From Centrapalus pauciflorus (taxonomy: Eukaryota > Streptophyta > Magnoliopsida > Asterales > Asteraceae), in the NCBI GenBank assembly GCA_020465985.1, contig JAANYP010007182.1, positions 310,001 to 374,000 of the forward strand: 64,000 nt of DNA. Direction: 5' to 3'. Under the pieces are notes generated by a model. The model did not search any database and had not been told where the DNA came from. It was given only the letters and a program-made list of their open reading frames with translations. Positions within the stretch are counted from its first letter, which is position 1; every line of letters begins with the position of its first letter. This document shows positions 42,142 to 53,161 of the stretch, piece after piece. A program made the position numbers and the translations under genes.

Positions 42142-44973
42142 ATGAGAGACCATGCTTTCTATAATAAGCATAATATGGTCATGGCTGTGGATTTACAGCT
42201 GCCGGAAGCTCAACCCTACAGTCAAATGATAGAGTTCCTGACGCAGTCCAGGGTATCATATGCATTGACGCATAATCTGCAAATCACGCTGACTTATGTG
42301 AGGCAATTTTGAGAACACCTTCAGGTAGATTGCTCAGGTACCCCTACTGTGTTGCGAACAAGAGTAGCCGGTCAACCAATTGTGTTTTCAGCGAACATGT
42401 TGAGGCCAATCCTGCAGTTGGGCACCGAGGAGCAAGAAGCAGACCCAATAGATTTCCCTTTACCCATGAGGCAAGCGGCATTTTTGAGAATGGGTTATGC
42501 GCAAGACATAACGAATGCATAATATGTAAAAAGTGGATTAATTGGACAATGGAGGTATCTAGTTCATGTTATAATGGTGTGTTTTGTACCAAAGAAGGCA
42601 GGGTTCGACACTATGGTGTCAAAGCTGCAATCTGCTCTAATTGCCCTAGTGTACAACAAGATGTTTAGCTTTTCAGAAATGTTTTATGGAGAGTTCGTCC
42701 ACCAGATCACCGCTCCGTCCAGGGAACGATTTTTGATGTATCCCCGATTTATCATGACGATTATCCGACATTTTTTGCTAAATCTGCCACCACTACCATA
42801 GCAAAGTGGTGTTGCTTTGACTGATAAACGTATTTTTGCTGACTGCCAGACCCATAATGCACGTAGGGCTATGCATGTCAGTCCTCAGGTGGCACCGTTG
42901 TTTGGTGCAGTGATAGATCCGGATTTTGTTGCTCTAGAAGGAGAAAATTGGATTGACGAAGCCACACAACAACAACAACAGCAGCAGCAGCAACAGCAAA
43001 GAGCACCGACAAGAAGAACTCCAATTGCAAGAACCATTCCCCGCTCCCAACTAGCCACTGAAGCTGATGGGCCATCGACTGAAGCTGCTGGGCTATCAAG
43101 TTCGGCTCCACAATTTGACCAACGGGAACAAACGTTGGAGGAAATTTTGGCGCAAGGAGCAGCTGCAGAGGAAGATATAGCTGAACAACCGGTTCAAGAC
43201 ATTTTGCAACCTCCAGCTGATGTACATGACATTTTAAAGGAGATAGATGAATATCAACCTCCTGATGTCGAGTCTGTAGGCATAGAGGGTCATTTTGAAG
43301 CAGAAGATACTAGGGAACAGGCTGAGGCTGAGGGTCACGTTGAGACCGCCTCCGAGTCTGAATCCGAATCTAGTTCTAAGGAGAGAGAGGCTGAAGATCT
43401 GGCTGTCACCATCGGCAAATAAGGATCTAGAGTAGTTGTTAGCAGAAGGAAAATGACAAGGCCCGCAATTCGTGAAGAAGAGGCTGAAGATTCAGATTTT
43501 GATTTAGAAGAAGAAGCTCCAGTTGCCCCTAGGCATAGAGCAATGAGGCATCGATTCATGCAGGGAGCTCCGTCCACTTCTGATATTCCATTTGTGTCAA
43601 CTGCCGCTCCATCCACATCAACTGCAGCTCCATCTACATCTCCCTCCATTCCATCCACCTCGACTCCATTCACCCAAAACCAGTGGTCTACATAGTTGAA
43701 GGGCAAAGTGGACTTCCAAACAGTCCAAATATACCAGCTTTCAACAACAATCAATGAATTACAACAACACAATTTAAGGCTGGAGTTAGAAAACGCAAAG
43801 CTTCAAACAACTATTGCTGCTCAGCAAGAAGATTTGACGACTCAGCGTTCTCAAATTTTGACTCTGCAGACCCTGATTGAGCAAATAATGAAAGATCTCC
43901 AAGCTCAGGGGGAGAGCAGCTGCAAAGGTGATGAATTGAGGAGAGTTAGGAGAGAAAAATGAAGAAGGTGATGATCCAGGCACATAGAAAGAAAGTGAGC
44001 TAGCAGATCTTTCTAAAAAGACTGCTCAGCAAGCAAATGTTCAGGAGGAGCCTGGTTCTTCAAGTATAGGACGAGGTAAAGCTCATGAGAAAGGAAAGGC
44101 TCCTGAAGCCTCAGAGGCTTTTGAACAAGAGATGATAGGGGCTCTGATAGATCTAGATGATGAAGATGAGTTCGGATTAGATCAGGAGGAACTGGAAGAA
44201 GGAGAGTTTATTCCTAATGATGTTCCAGACTAGAAATCCGATGATGAAGTAGTAGAGGATGTTGATGATAATGTTGATTAGGTTTTGATCCCAAAGCAGC
44301 CTGTCACTGAGCAATATGTGAATGAAGATCAGAATGTGATAGATGTAGATGTGCTTAACTCAGCATTTAATGAAGAATCAGAATCTGATACAGCTGACAG
44401 GGAAAAGTCTAAAGAAGAGAAGACGAGATTATGGTTTAAGAAAGAACAGAATAAGATTGATTTGGCAGTAAAGAAGAAGTTGAGGCTGCCAAGTCTGGGA
44501 AAGTTATCAGGCGGTATTCTAAGCTGATTCTATTACAGAGAACTACAGTTATTTGTTCTGAAAAGAAGAGATCGACTACAATATTTGAGAAGAACGCTGA
44601 AAGTGTTCAACTCATTGCCAAAATGTGAAGTGAAAGAGTTAGGCTGAAAAGAACTGATCAACCTAGGAGATGACTCTTATGCTGAAGTTGTTGCTAAATT
44701 ATAAGAAGGGAGGGCCGATCTGGAAGGTTTGAAAGGCTTAAGCCAAGATCATGTTAGAGAGTGTAGGATCAAGAAGAGAAGACAATTTTGAAGGTATACG
44801 ATCCATTGCACCTTATCAACCTATCCAAGGATGACTTGCAAAAGCTTCATGATCAAGCAATTTTCTTTCATGAAGGCTGGAGATCTAAAGGCAGGAAGTT
44901 CCAGAAAATTTGTGAAGGTTTGTAAGAGCAGGGATTGTATGCAGGTAGTATTTTGAATAGAACTAGTACTTAG
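42142..44973 (+). pseudogene. E5 third-ORF remnant
   Basis: Homologous over its whole length to the E2 third ORF but with many stops and indels; for example TGA at 42310-42312 where E7 codes Trp, and stops near 42800 and 43421. Recognisable parts: N-terminal HNMV motif, a Gln tract of CAR codons (about 42966-42999), acidic region, coiled coil (43696-43930), C-terminal GGILS motif (about 44510) and the final AGS motif before TAG at 44971. Too decayed to encode a protein. Confidence 0.88.
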
Positions 44974-44996
44974 ACAAAATGAATATCTAGATAGAA

Positions 44997-45043
44997 GCTA
45001 TCGTCAAGGGGGAGTCTGTTAGTGCATCCTGTGTGACAATAGC
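44997..45043 (+). other. PPT-enclosing inverted repeat (E5)
   Basis: GCTATCGTCA (44997-45006) against TGACAATAGC (45034-45043): one mismatch, probably a CpG-type G to A change in this decayed copy. PPT AGGGGGAG follows the first arm. Confidence 0.65.
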
Positions 45044-45563
45044 AGCCTAAGTGTAGATAATCTTTTGTAATAGTTCAACACTTCGTAATTGCACGTTAAT
45101 ACATATGTTTCATATTGGTTGTATATATGTTTGATCTTGTTTGTGATTGATGTTTACATAAGTTCAAAGATAAGTTCAAAAATAAGTTCTAGAACAAGAT
45201 CAAAGACAAGTTCTAGAATAAGTTCAAAGCCAGGATTCGAAATTGTTGGTGGACAAGTACGTGGGCTTGGGCCTTCACGAACTGTCCAGACCAAGTTCGA
45301 AGTTAATGGTTATAATCAAGGGTTAATAAGTTTTGATTAACAATCTTTACAGAAATTCATGTGTGAGGCGATTATGAACTTGTGTGCGATTAGCAGAGTG
45401 TTCTTGGAGAGATTCACGTGTCGGGACGTTCATCGTGGCGTCTATCATCGTGTTGGTCTTCGTGTTTAATGTGTGTGATCAATCTGTTAAACCCCTAACG
45501 AGGATTCTGCACTCGTTGGACGGTGTCGCGTCAAGATTGGATCCGTAGGTAGGTGACCTTAAA
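45017..45563 (+). repeat. E5 3' LTR (subfamily B)
   Basis: About 547 bp, starting TGTTAGTGCATCC like the E3 LTR. The end reads CCTTAAA where the others have CCTTACA. It runs directly into the inverted partial LTR of E7. Confidence 0.85.
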
Positions 45564-45757
45564 AACTTATTCTTGAACTTATCTTTGAACTTGTTCTTGA
45601 ACTTATCTTTGAACTTATGTTTGAACTTATCTTTGAACTTAAGTGAACACCAACCACAAACATGATCAAACATATATAACTTGTATTTGCAAAGTCTAAT
45701 CTATTACAAAAGACTATCTATACTTAGACTGCTATCGTCACACAGGGTGCACTAACA
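45564..45757 (-). repeat. E7 3' LTR, U3 part only
   Basis: About 194 bp ending TGTTAGTGCACCC in sense. The promoter-distal two thirds of the LTR are missing. Includes 12-bp TTTGAACTTATS repeats (45575-45645). Confidence 0.85.
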
Positions 45758-45777
45758 GACTCCCCCTTGACGATAGC
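45731..45777 (-). other. PPT-enclosing inverted repeat (E7)
   Basis: Perfect 10-bp stem (45731-45740 with 45768-45777), with PPT and LTR start in the loop, as in E2 and E4, despite the age of this copy. Confidence 0.7.
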
Positions 45778-45802
45778 TTCTAAGTAGATATTAGATATTC
45801 AA

Positions 45803-48669
45803 TTAATCAATTGAACTAGGTTTATTCAAAATGCTACCAGCATACAATCCCTGTTCTACACAAACCTTTACAACTTTCTGGTACTTCTTGCCTTCTGATC
45901 TCCAACCTTCACGAAAGTAGATTCGTTGCTCAGGAAGCTTCAGCAAGACACCCTGAGAAAGGTTTACAAGGTGTAGAGGGTCATACACTTTCAAAATAAC
46001 TCTTTCATCTTGATCTTCCATAACTGCCTCGGCGGTTTCATTATCAACGAACCACCACTTCATTTTTGTCAGAACATCCTGTGGCATTGGCTTCAATGGA
46101 ACCTTCTTTAGGCATCGAACCGGCTTGTAAAACATCTTCATCTAAGGCTTTCCGGTTAATGGACGTATCCTTGACTCATCCATAACTCTCTTTCTTTCCA
46201 TTGGCTTAATTCGATCAAACCTTCTAGACCGACCTTCTTTTTTATTAATTCTAGCTATCACTTCTGTATACTAGTCGTTACCTAGGTTAATCAAATTCTT
46301 CCATGCCAGTTCTTTTACTTCAACTTTAGGCAATGTATTGAAGACATTTAGTTTTCTCTTCAGATATCGGAGCCAATCTCTTCTCTTAAGCACAAGCAGA
46401 TGCAATTCTCTGTCGAAAAACCAACTAAGAATGCCTCCTGATAGTTTTCCTGGACTTGGCAATCTCATTTACTCTTTTACAGCTAACTCAGTCTTCTTTT
46501 CCACTTTTCTGAACCAAAGCTGTCACTTTTCTTCATTGGTTAGCTCCTTATCAATTTCTTGAGTTGCATCATCATCTGATTCATCATTTATCATCGACTT
46601 CAGAGCGTCTAGATCTATCGGATTCTGGTATGTATTTATGTATTGCATGTGACTGTTTGACCCTGGATGACAAACTCATCAGCTTCGTCTTCTTCATCAA
46701 CAATAATTTCATCGTTTGGGCTCCAATCGGGATGAACTTCTTGTTCGACTAATTCTGATGGTTCTGGAGCCTTGCCTTTATCCTGATCTCCTCCTGAACC
46801 AGAAGTTTTAGGCTCCCCCTGAATCTCAGCTTGCTGAGTAGTCTCACGTGGAAGATCTGCTAGCCCACTGTCCCGTTGCATCTCTGGGTCACCATCTTCA
46901 TCATCATCTCTTCTCTGAGCTCCCCTTAGCTCATCTCCTCTGCAACTGCTCACCCCCTGACCTTGTAGATCTTTTATTATTTGCTCAACCGGGGTCTGCA
47001 GAGTCGGAATTTGAGACTGCTGAGCTGACATCGCTTCTTGTTGAGCAGCCATTTTTGTTTGCAGGTGAGCATTAGCCTGTTCCAGCCTTGAGTTATGTTG
47101 CTGCAACTCGTTCACGGCTTGCGATAGATGGAATGTTTGGACTGTCTGGAAGTCTACATTGCTTTTCAGCTCTGTGAATCACCGATTTTCTGAAAATGTA
47201 GTGGAAGTGGATGGAGTCGAAGTTGATGTGGATGGAGCGGTGGAAGCAGCAGATGGAACAACAGTTGAAGTAGACGGATCTCCCTGACGAGTGCGTTGAT
47301 GTTTCACCCTTTGTTGTGTAGCTATAGCTGCTTCCTCTTCCAGGATAAAATCTGTATCTCCTTCATCATCATCAAGGAGTGTCGAACGTGTCATCTTCCT
47401 TCTGCTCAAAACAAATCTGGAGCCCTATCCTTCAAATGAGATAGCTGGATTAACAGCTTCAGCTTCGTCCTCGTCTGAACTCGAGTCTGATTCAGATTCA
47501 GAAGCGGTCTCTACCTGACGTTCTGTTGGTTCTTCCCGACCCTCGATTCCTTAAGATACAACGACTGGTGGCTGATATTCGTCAATCTCCCTAAATATGT
47601 CATCCATGTCATTAGGAGGTTCCCAAATATCTTGTACCAGTTGTTCTGCTATGTTTTCTGGGTGGCTGCTCCTTGCTCAAATATTTCTTGCAACGTCTGT
47701 TCTCTCTGATTAGGCTTTGGTGCCGATGTTGATGGCCCAGCTGCCTCTTCAGTTGATCGTGGACGTGGAGTTGTCTTAGCAACTGGAGCTCGCCTAGCCG
47801 GTGCTTTTTGTGGTGGAGGTTGTTGCGACTGTGGTTGTTGTTGAGGTGCATCACCTATCCAGTCATCCCCTTCGGGAGCAATGAAATCTGGATCTATAAC
47901 AACACCAAAGAGTGGAGCCACATGTGGCCTTACTTGCTCAGCCCTTCGTGCATTGTGAGACTGGCAGTCGGCAAATATTCTCTTATATATGATTGCCACT
48001 CTAGTTTGTTCTGGCAAGGTTGGTAGATCTGCAGGAAATGGCGGATGATCGTAATAATGATGCGCGGATATATGAGAAATCTTTCTCGGGTAGGAGCAGA
48101 GATTTTATGGACAAACTCCCCAATGAACATTTCTGAGAAGCTGAACTTCTTATTGTAGATGAGTGAGATCATTGCTGACTGCAGCTTGGACACCATTGTG
48201 TCGAACCCCGCCTTCTTAGGAGCGAAACACACCACGATCACATGGACCCGATATCTCCACAGGCCAACGAGGCCGCTTTTAACGAATGATGCTTTGGTGA
48301 TGTCTTGAGCATAGCCCATTCGTAGAAAGGCCGATTGCCTTATTGGTGCTGGAAAATCAATCGGGCCAGCTTCTTGCTCATCTGTCCCCAGTTATAAAAT
48401 TGCTTGGAGATGATTAGTAGATTACGCAATTGGATGACCACCTACTCGCATGCGAAGAACCGTAGAGGTAAAACGGTGCACTCAACTTGAAAATGTTGCC
48501 AAAACTGCCTAACGTACGTAAGAATGATTGGCAGATTGTGCGTTAGAGCATACGTCACTCTGGAATGTGACAGGAACTCTATCATTTGCCGATATGGCTG
48601 AGCCTCCGACATTTTGAGATCAACGACTATTACCATGTTATGCGTATTGAAAAAGTCTCTATCACCCAT
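45803..48669 (-). pseudogene. E7 third-ORF remnant
   Basis: From ATG 48669-48667 to about 45803. Pieces: N-terminal region (48669-47930, VVDLKMSEAQPYRQMIEFL), Gln/Pro stretch (about 47800-47850), acidic parts, coiled coil (47115-46900), GGILSWFFDREL (about 46420) and C-terminal domain (46141-45803, KWWFVDNETAEAVMEDQDE). Separated by at least six frameshifts or stops. Confidence 0.88.
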
Positions 48670-48674
48670 ATCTG
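48670..48674 (-). promoter_or_regulatory. Candidate 3' splice acceptor for E7 third ORF
   Basis: GTCTGCAG, then AT, then ATG on the minus strand; same geometry as in E2, E4 and E5. Confidence 0.5.
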
Positions 48675-49801
48675 CAGACAATTTACACTTAAAATGTAAA
48701 AAATTAATATTTAAAAATTCAAGTTATTCGAACTTTTATAAATTCAAACTTGATTAAGCTCGAATTTAACACTTTTGAACTAACTTAAATTCAAGACTGT
48801 AGACATTCGAACTTAATTAAGTTCGAACAGTCTTTTGACCTTCGAACTTACATAAGTTCGAGAAACCTATTCGAACATGTTTGACTTCGAACTTATAGAT
48901 ATTTTAACAAGTTCGAAGACCTGACAAGTTCGAATCGGAAGAACAAGTTCGAAGTTGGCCATTTTCAACTTCAAACCTATTATTTTGACCCTATTTGACT
49001 TAATTAACAGTGGAATCCAATCCTAATAGGTTCTAATCAAGTTTATGTATCATTAATTTTAGGTTTTTGCTTTTAAGACTTGTGATTCAAGGCACCTAGT
49101 TCTAAATGACACAAAAACACAAAATTTGACAATTTTATCCAATAAAAAGGCTCTAAACTGACACTTACTTAGTATAAGATTGTTCAATACACCTAAGTAT
49201 GTAGGTAGGTTGAAGGAACAGTAGGAAAACTTCGAGAAACAGTGGATATTCGAATTTTGACACGTTCGATTGTTAAGTTCGATATCGCTCAGACAAGTTC
49301 GAGATGCTAAGTTCGAAGGTAAGTGCATCGAATGAAGCACTGTTGACCTATTTATATCCAACTACCTTCAAACATAGGTCAAGTTCGAACTTGCAACAAG
49401 TTCGAATGTAACTTCGAACTTGTTTGATATTCAAACTTAATTTGAAAATTTTAAAAATTCCTGAAAAAAATCCAACTTTTTCAACTTTTTTACTTAACGA
49501 AAATTTTCAACTTTGCAAGACATTCACACCAAGCAACAGATTTTCATGCAATTTTGTTTCTCCAACTAAAAATACATCCTAGTAACTTTGACCTTTTTCC
49601 TATTTATTAAAATTAAGTTAAAATAAAATAAAATAAAATAAAATTATCTTAAAAACAATTTAAGAGAAAAAATATACTAACGGAATAATTTTGTGAGATA
49701 GTCAAAAAAGGTTCAATCAGATAGCGGTGTCAAACGCACTTTCAGAATTTCACTTTCACACTTAGGAATTTTTTATTCCTTTGATTGTTTGTCGTGATGT
49801 A
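48675..49801 (-). other. E7 spacer, left part
   Basis: AAGTTCGAACTT-type arrays (48726-48970 and 49255-49440), then a TAAAA-rich stretch (49610-49645). Interrupted by E9 after the target duplication ATGTA (49797-49801). No gene is seen. Confidence 0.75.
49797..49801. other. E9 target-site duplication, left copy
   Basis: ATGTA; the right copy is ATATA at 58572-58576. The undisturbed E3 sequence has GTCGTGATA here, so ATATA is probably original and the left copy has one change. Confidence 0.75.
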
Positions 49802-50061
49802 TGAAACATCCTCGAATTCAATTACTATAATTCAGATTTATTTAGATGGATAATTTATAATTAAGTTGAATTATGAGCAATGATTATGTATATGGGATAT
49901 TTAAAAAGTTTGTTGTTATTTTAAGAAAATTGAGAACTCTGAATTATTATTATGGAGTATTATAAATTATAAGAGTTAGTAATGATAAAACTAAGAATAA
50001 ATCAGTATTTTATGGAACCAGTTAAGTTGAGGGGTGAAATGTGCAAAATGGGAAAGATGGG

Positions 50062-50155
50062 AATAAAAAGGCCAAATGCCTTTCATTTCACCATTTACTC
50101 TCTCTCTCTCTAGACTCTCTCTCTAGAAATTCTCTCTACCTTCTCTCTAGATTTT
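50062..50155 (+). promoter_or_regulatory. Candidate E9 LTR promoter and CT-rich leader
   Basis: AATAAAAAGG (50062-50071) about 35 bases before a CTCTCTCT-rich stretch (50095-50155), the usual look of a plant TATA region followed by a pyrimidine-rich transcribed leader. The same block is at about 56813-56910 in the 3' LTR. Confidence 0.45.
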
Positions 50156-50258
50156 CTCCCAAACCGACCGGCCGATTGTCGAGTTCTATACGTCATCGGA
50201 AAGATCTCGAGGAGTACTACAACAATCTACGGTTGCATTTGTGGTTTTGTACGAATTG

Positions 50259-50266
50259 AGGTAAGA
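50259..50266 (+). promoter_or_regulatory. Candidate leader splice donor in E9 LTR
   Basis: TTGAG/GTAAGAAT with GT at 50261-50262, near consensus. Kept in the 3' LTR (GT at 57010). The related LTR of E10 has AAG/GTAACA at the matching place on the minus strand (about 63811-63818). Confidence 0.45.
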
Positions 50267-50467
50267 ATCGACCCTTTTAGGCTCTTACATTTTCAGTTTT
50301 TAAGATATGCATTCGAGTTTATCATTTATTGCGTGAATGAACCTAGTTTGGCTTGAGTTTTAACAAGAATATGATAGAGTATGTATAATATGATCGAAAC
50401 AAGGCTTAATACTTAACATATTCGTGGTTTTAGGCATATAAGTGTATGATTTAAGCTGTAAATATGA

Positions 50468-50730
50468 ACAAATTCGAGAATGCCAAGAACAAAGTCGAAA
50501 TGCAAGAAAAAACTTGATATTGGTACTAAATTCGAGTATGAATTCGAATTTAGCCTATGGTCTTCGACTTTAACCCTCAAATTCGAAGGTGGGTTCGAAT
50601 TTAACCCTCAAATTCGAAGATAGGTTCGAATTTAACCTCCCACATTCGAATTTGATGCATATAATTGTCCACATGCTCGAATGTAATACATAGGATTCGA
50701 ATTTAGTGCCTAAAATTGAAACCCCATTCT
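50468..50730. repeat. TTCGAA array in E9 5' LTR
   Basis: About a dozen units with AAATTCGAATTT-type arms (CAAATTCGAAGG, GGTTCGAATTTAACC). The 3' LTR copy is at 57225-57450 with several units decayed to TTCAAA. Confidence 0.8.
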
Positions 50731-51789
50731 CTAAACCCGAATATACTGATTGAAACGCATAAAATAACAAAAGTTATTCAAAGGATTGGGTTCGAACCTG
50801 AGATGGGCTCAAACTTAGTTGAGGATTGAATTTAGTTATGGATCCGAAATGGGGAACAAATATTGCAAAACTTATAAATTTAAGGTTTTACGAAATTAAA
50901 CAGTTATTGACGCGAGATATTGATGCAACTGACATAACAGGTCCCTTGTGGTGTTTTTTAACCCACAGTTGGGTACTTTGTGGATCCGGTTGAAAGCCCG
51001 AAGAGAAATAATAATAATATTGAGGTTTAAATCCGCACCCACTGTGAGTACATTAGATTTCGCATGTTTATATCTGTTTTATGTTAGCTTTGCCTGCTGA
51101 GACCTGTTGCTTCATTTATTGTTTGGAATTCTACTAACTTGCGTAGATTTAGATGCACATTCATACTTGTTGCATGTCCGTTCGATTGTTGTGCATCTAG
51201 TGATGGACCGGTGGGTCGCATCAATTACTCTGATGTTACTGCGCTATATGACCTGGAGCTGATCCCTCCGAGGTTCTGGTAGGCAGTATGTCATCCCCGA
51301 TCGTACTCGAAGGGGCTGCGGCTCTGGTTCCGTATTTTGTGTACGAAGAGGGTATACGATGTTTGTCATCGCTGTTACCCTTGGGGCTTCATAAAGATTT
51401 ATAAAAATGCGTAATCTGTGTATTCACTAAGCATTCGCTTATTCCTCAGTTGTTTACTTTTTACAGGAAATGGGAAGTCTGCTGCCGGACCTTCTAGTTA
51501 GGTCGTGTGTGAAGTTCTTGGAAGATTTCTACTACTAAATCGGTTATTATGCTTTGGGACAGTATTGTAATATATTCTGGATGTTGTAATAATTAAATTG
51601 GGTATGTAGACTTAGATTTGGTACCTTGTAGCACCGTAGGGTGTTTGTCACTGTTGCATTACTTTAAATATGTATTTTAATGCTTCCGCACTTAAACTAG
51701 GTTATCAGATCATTATGTTATTTTATATTGGTGATTAATCCTGTGTGTTTTGTAAATGGTGGTTGTTGTGACAAGGGTGCCACACGAGA

Positions 51790-51801
51790 TGGTATCAGAG
51801 C
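51790..51801 (+). other. E9 primer binding site
   Basis: TGGTATCAGAGC, a full match to the complement of initiator tRNA-Met, five bases after the LTR. Confidence 0.93.
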
Positions 51802-51980
51802 AATAGTTTGAGATTCAAGTGTCCGTGAGGTCTTGGTTTCAAACATTAAGTGATGACATGTAGAGATACTAAGTAATGATCTAAACTAAGATAGGTTACG
51901 ATCTAGTAATCATAGGAGATTGACTATCATACGGGACAAATGGGTGGTGTCTTTAAATTAATGACATGTTACTAAACAAG

Positions 51981-52003
51981 TTATATGTTTATTATTTCAG
52001 AAC
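51981..52003 (+). promoter_or_regulatory. Candidate leader splice acceptor before E9 gag
   Basis: TTATATGTTTATTATTTCAG ending at 52000, three bases before the gag ATG. With the donor at 50261 it would define an intron of 1,740 bases that includes most of the LTR downstream of the start and the PBS. Confidence 0.4.
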
Positions 52004-53161
52004 ATGTCTGGAGGAGGAATGACACCTGAAGAAACAAGGGAGATGATGCTAGCCATGATGGCTGAGCAGAACAAGATGATTCAGGATCAATTTCGGGCTC
52101 GTGATGAGGCCGAAGCTAAGAGAAGGGAAGACAAAAGAAAGAATAAGGAAAAAGAGGGGGGTAACAATGAGGAACAAGATGACAACACTGGGTCGTCTAA
52201 CAAACCCAAAGGTTGTCGGTTTAAGGATTTCAAAGGAAATGGTGCTGTGGAGTTCAATGGATTGGGTGATGCTGTTACCGCATTGGAATGGATAACAGCA
52301 ACCGAACGGACATTCCGAATCAGCGACTGTGCTGAGAAGGACATGGTTCGGTATGCTACTGCTATGTTCACCAATGATGCGATTATGTGGTGGAAAGCTA
52401 TGGTGAATGCTTTGACATTGGAGAAGGTTTCTATGATGACTTGGGCTGAGTTCACAGACTTATTCACTCAGCAGTACTGTCCGGTTGATGAGCGCCGAAG
52501 GTTGGAAGCGAAGTTTATGGCGCTGATGCAGGGGACTAAGACTGTGTCCCAATATGCTGCGGAATTTACGAGGCTGAGTCTGCTTGCGCCTCATCAGGTG
52601 AATACTGAAGAAAGGAAAGTGACCAGGTTCGAGGATGGTCTGGATATTGAGATTAGGAGGGTCATGAGCAACGTCCGTTACCCTACATTTGCTGGTTTAC
52701 TTGAGGCTGCCAGAAATGTAGAATAGATTCTGATCATGTCGGGTTATTCCATTGGGTCCGCTGCTGCTTCCACCAACCTAATACAGCCGTCACCGCCGAA
52801 GCGTCAACGTGAGGGAGGATATTCTGGATCTTCCCGGTCATCACAATATTCGCCTCAACAGTCTTATCGCCGACAGTCTGGTACTTCTGGTTGCGCTCGT
52901 GCTTATTCTATCAACACCAAGCCACAATATTGCAATAAGTGTCATCTGGAGCACTTTGGCAAGTGTACTAATGGACGTGCTTGCTTTTGCTGTGGAGAGT
53001 TGGGCCATTTTCAGAGCGAGTGCCCACGAAAAGCTGATGCTTGCTATAAGTGTGGAGTGTGGGGACACTATAGTAGAAACTGTAGGAAGAATGCTCCATC
53101 ATCAACACAATCTTCTGGAGGTTCAAGTGGTGGTTCAGTTAACCGCCGGGGTCAGCCATAA
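52004..53161 (+). pseudogene. gag: E9 gag, one in-frame stop
   Basis: ATG at 52004. Lys/Glu-rich N-terminus, then the retrotransposon gag core (GCRFKDFKGNGAVEFNGLGD, MWWKAMV, EFTDLFTQQYCP). An in-frame TAG at 52724-52726 interrupts it; the same frame continues through two CCHC knuckles, CFCCGELGHFQSEC (about 52984) and CYKCGVWGHYSRNC (about 53041), to TAA at 53159-53161. In the family gag and pol are usually one frame, and PR sequence (ARAFQITAEEA) follows directly in the same frame. Confidence 0.92.

Larger units (their letters stand above)
26889..45563 (+). mobile_element. E5: truncated copia element, subfamily B, interrupted by E4
   Basis: Plus-strand element in two pieces: spacer (26889-28143) and, after E4, the rest of the spacer, the third-ORF remnant, PPT and 3' LTR (41676-45563). 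The pieces join at AAGTA, duplicated on both sides of E4. The 5' LTR, gag and pol are absent because the left side is replaced by the E3 5' LTR. The third ORF is heavily decayed. Confidence 0.9.
49802..51784 (+). repeat. E9 5' LTR
   Basis: 1,983 bp, from TGAAACATCCTCG (the 3' copy has TGTAACATCC) to CCACA. Contains a TATA-like AATAAAAAGG, a CT-rich leader, a GTAAGA donor-like site and a TTCGAA array. It lacks 39 bases present in the 3' LTR near 58055-58093, the main length difference. Confidence 0.93.
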
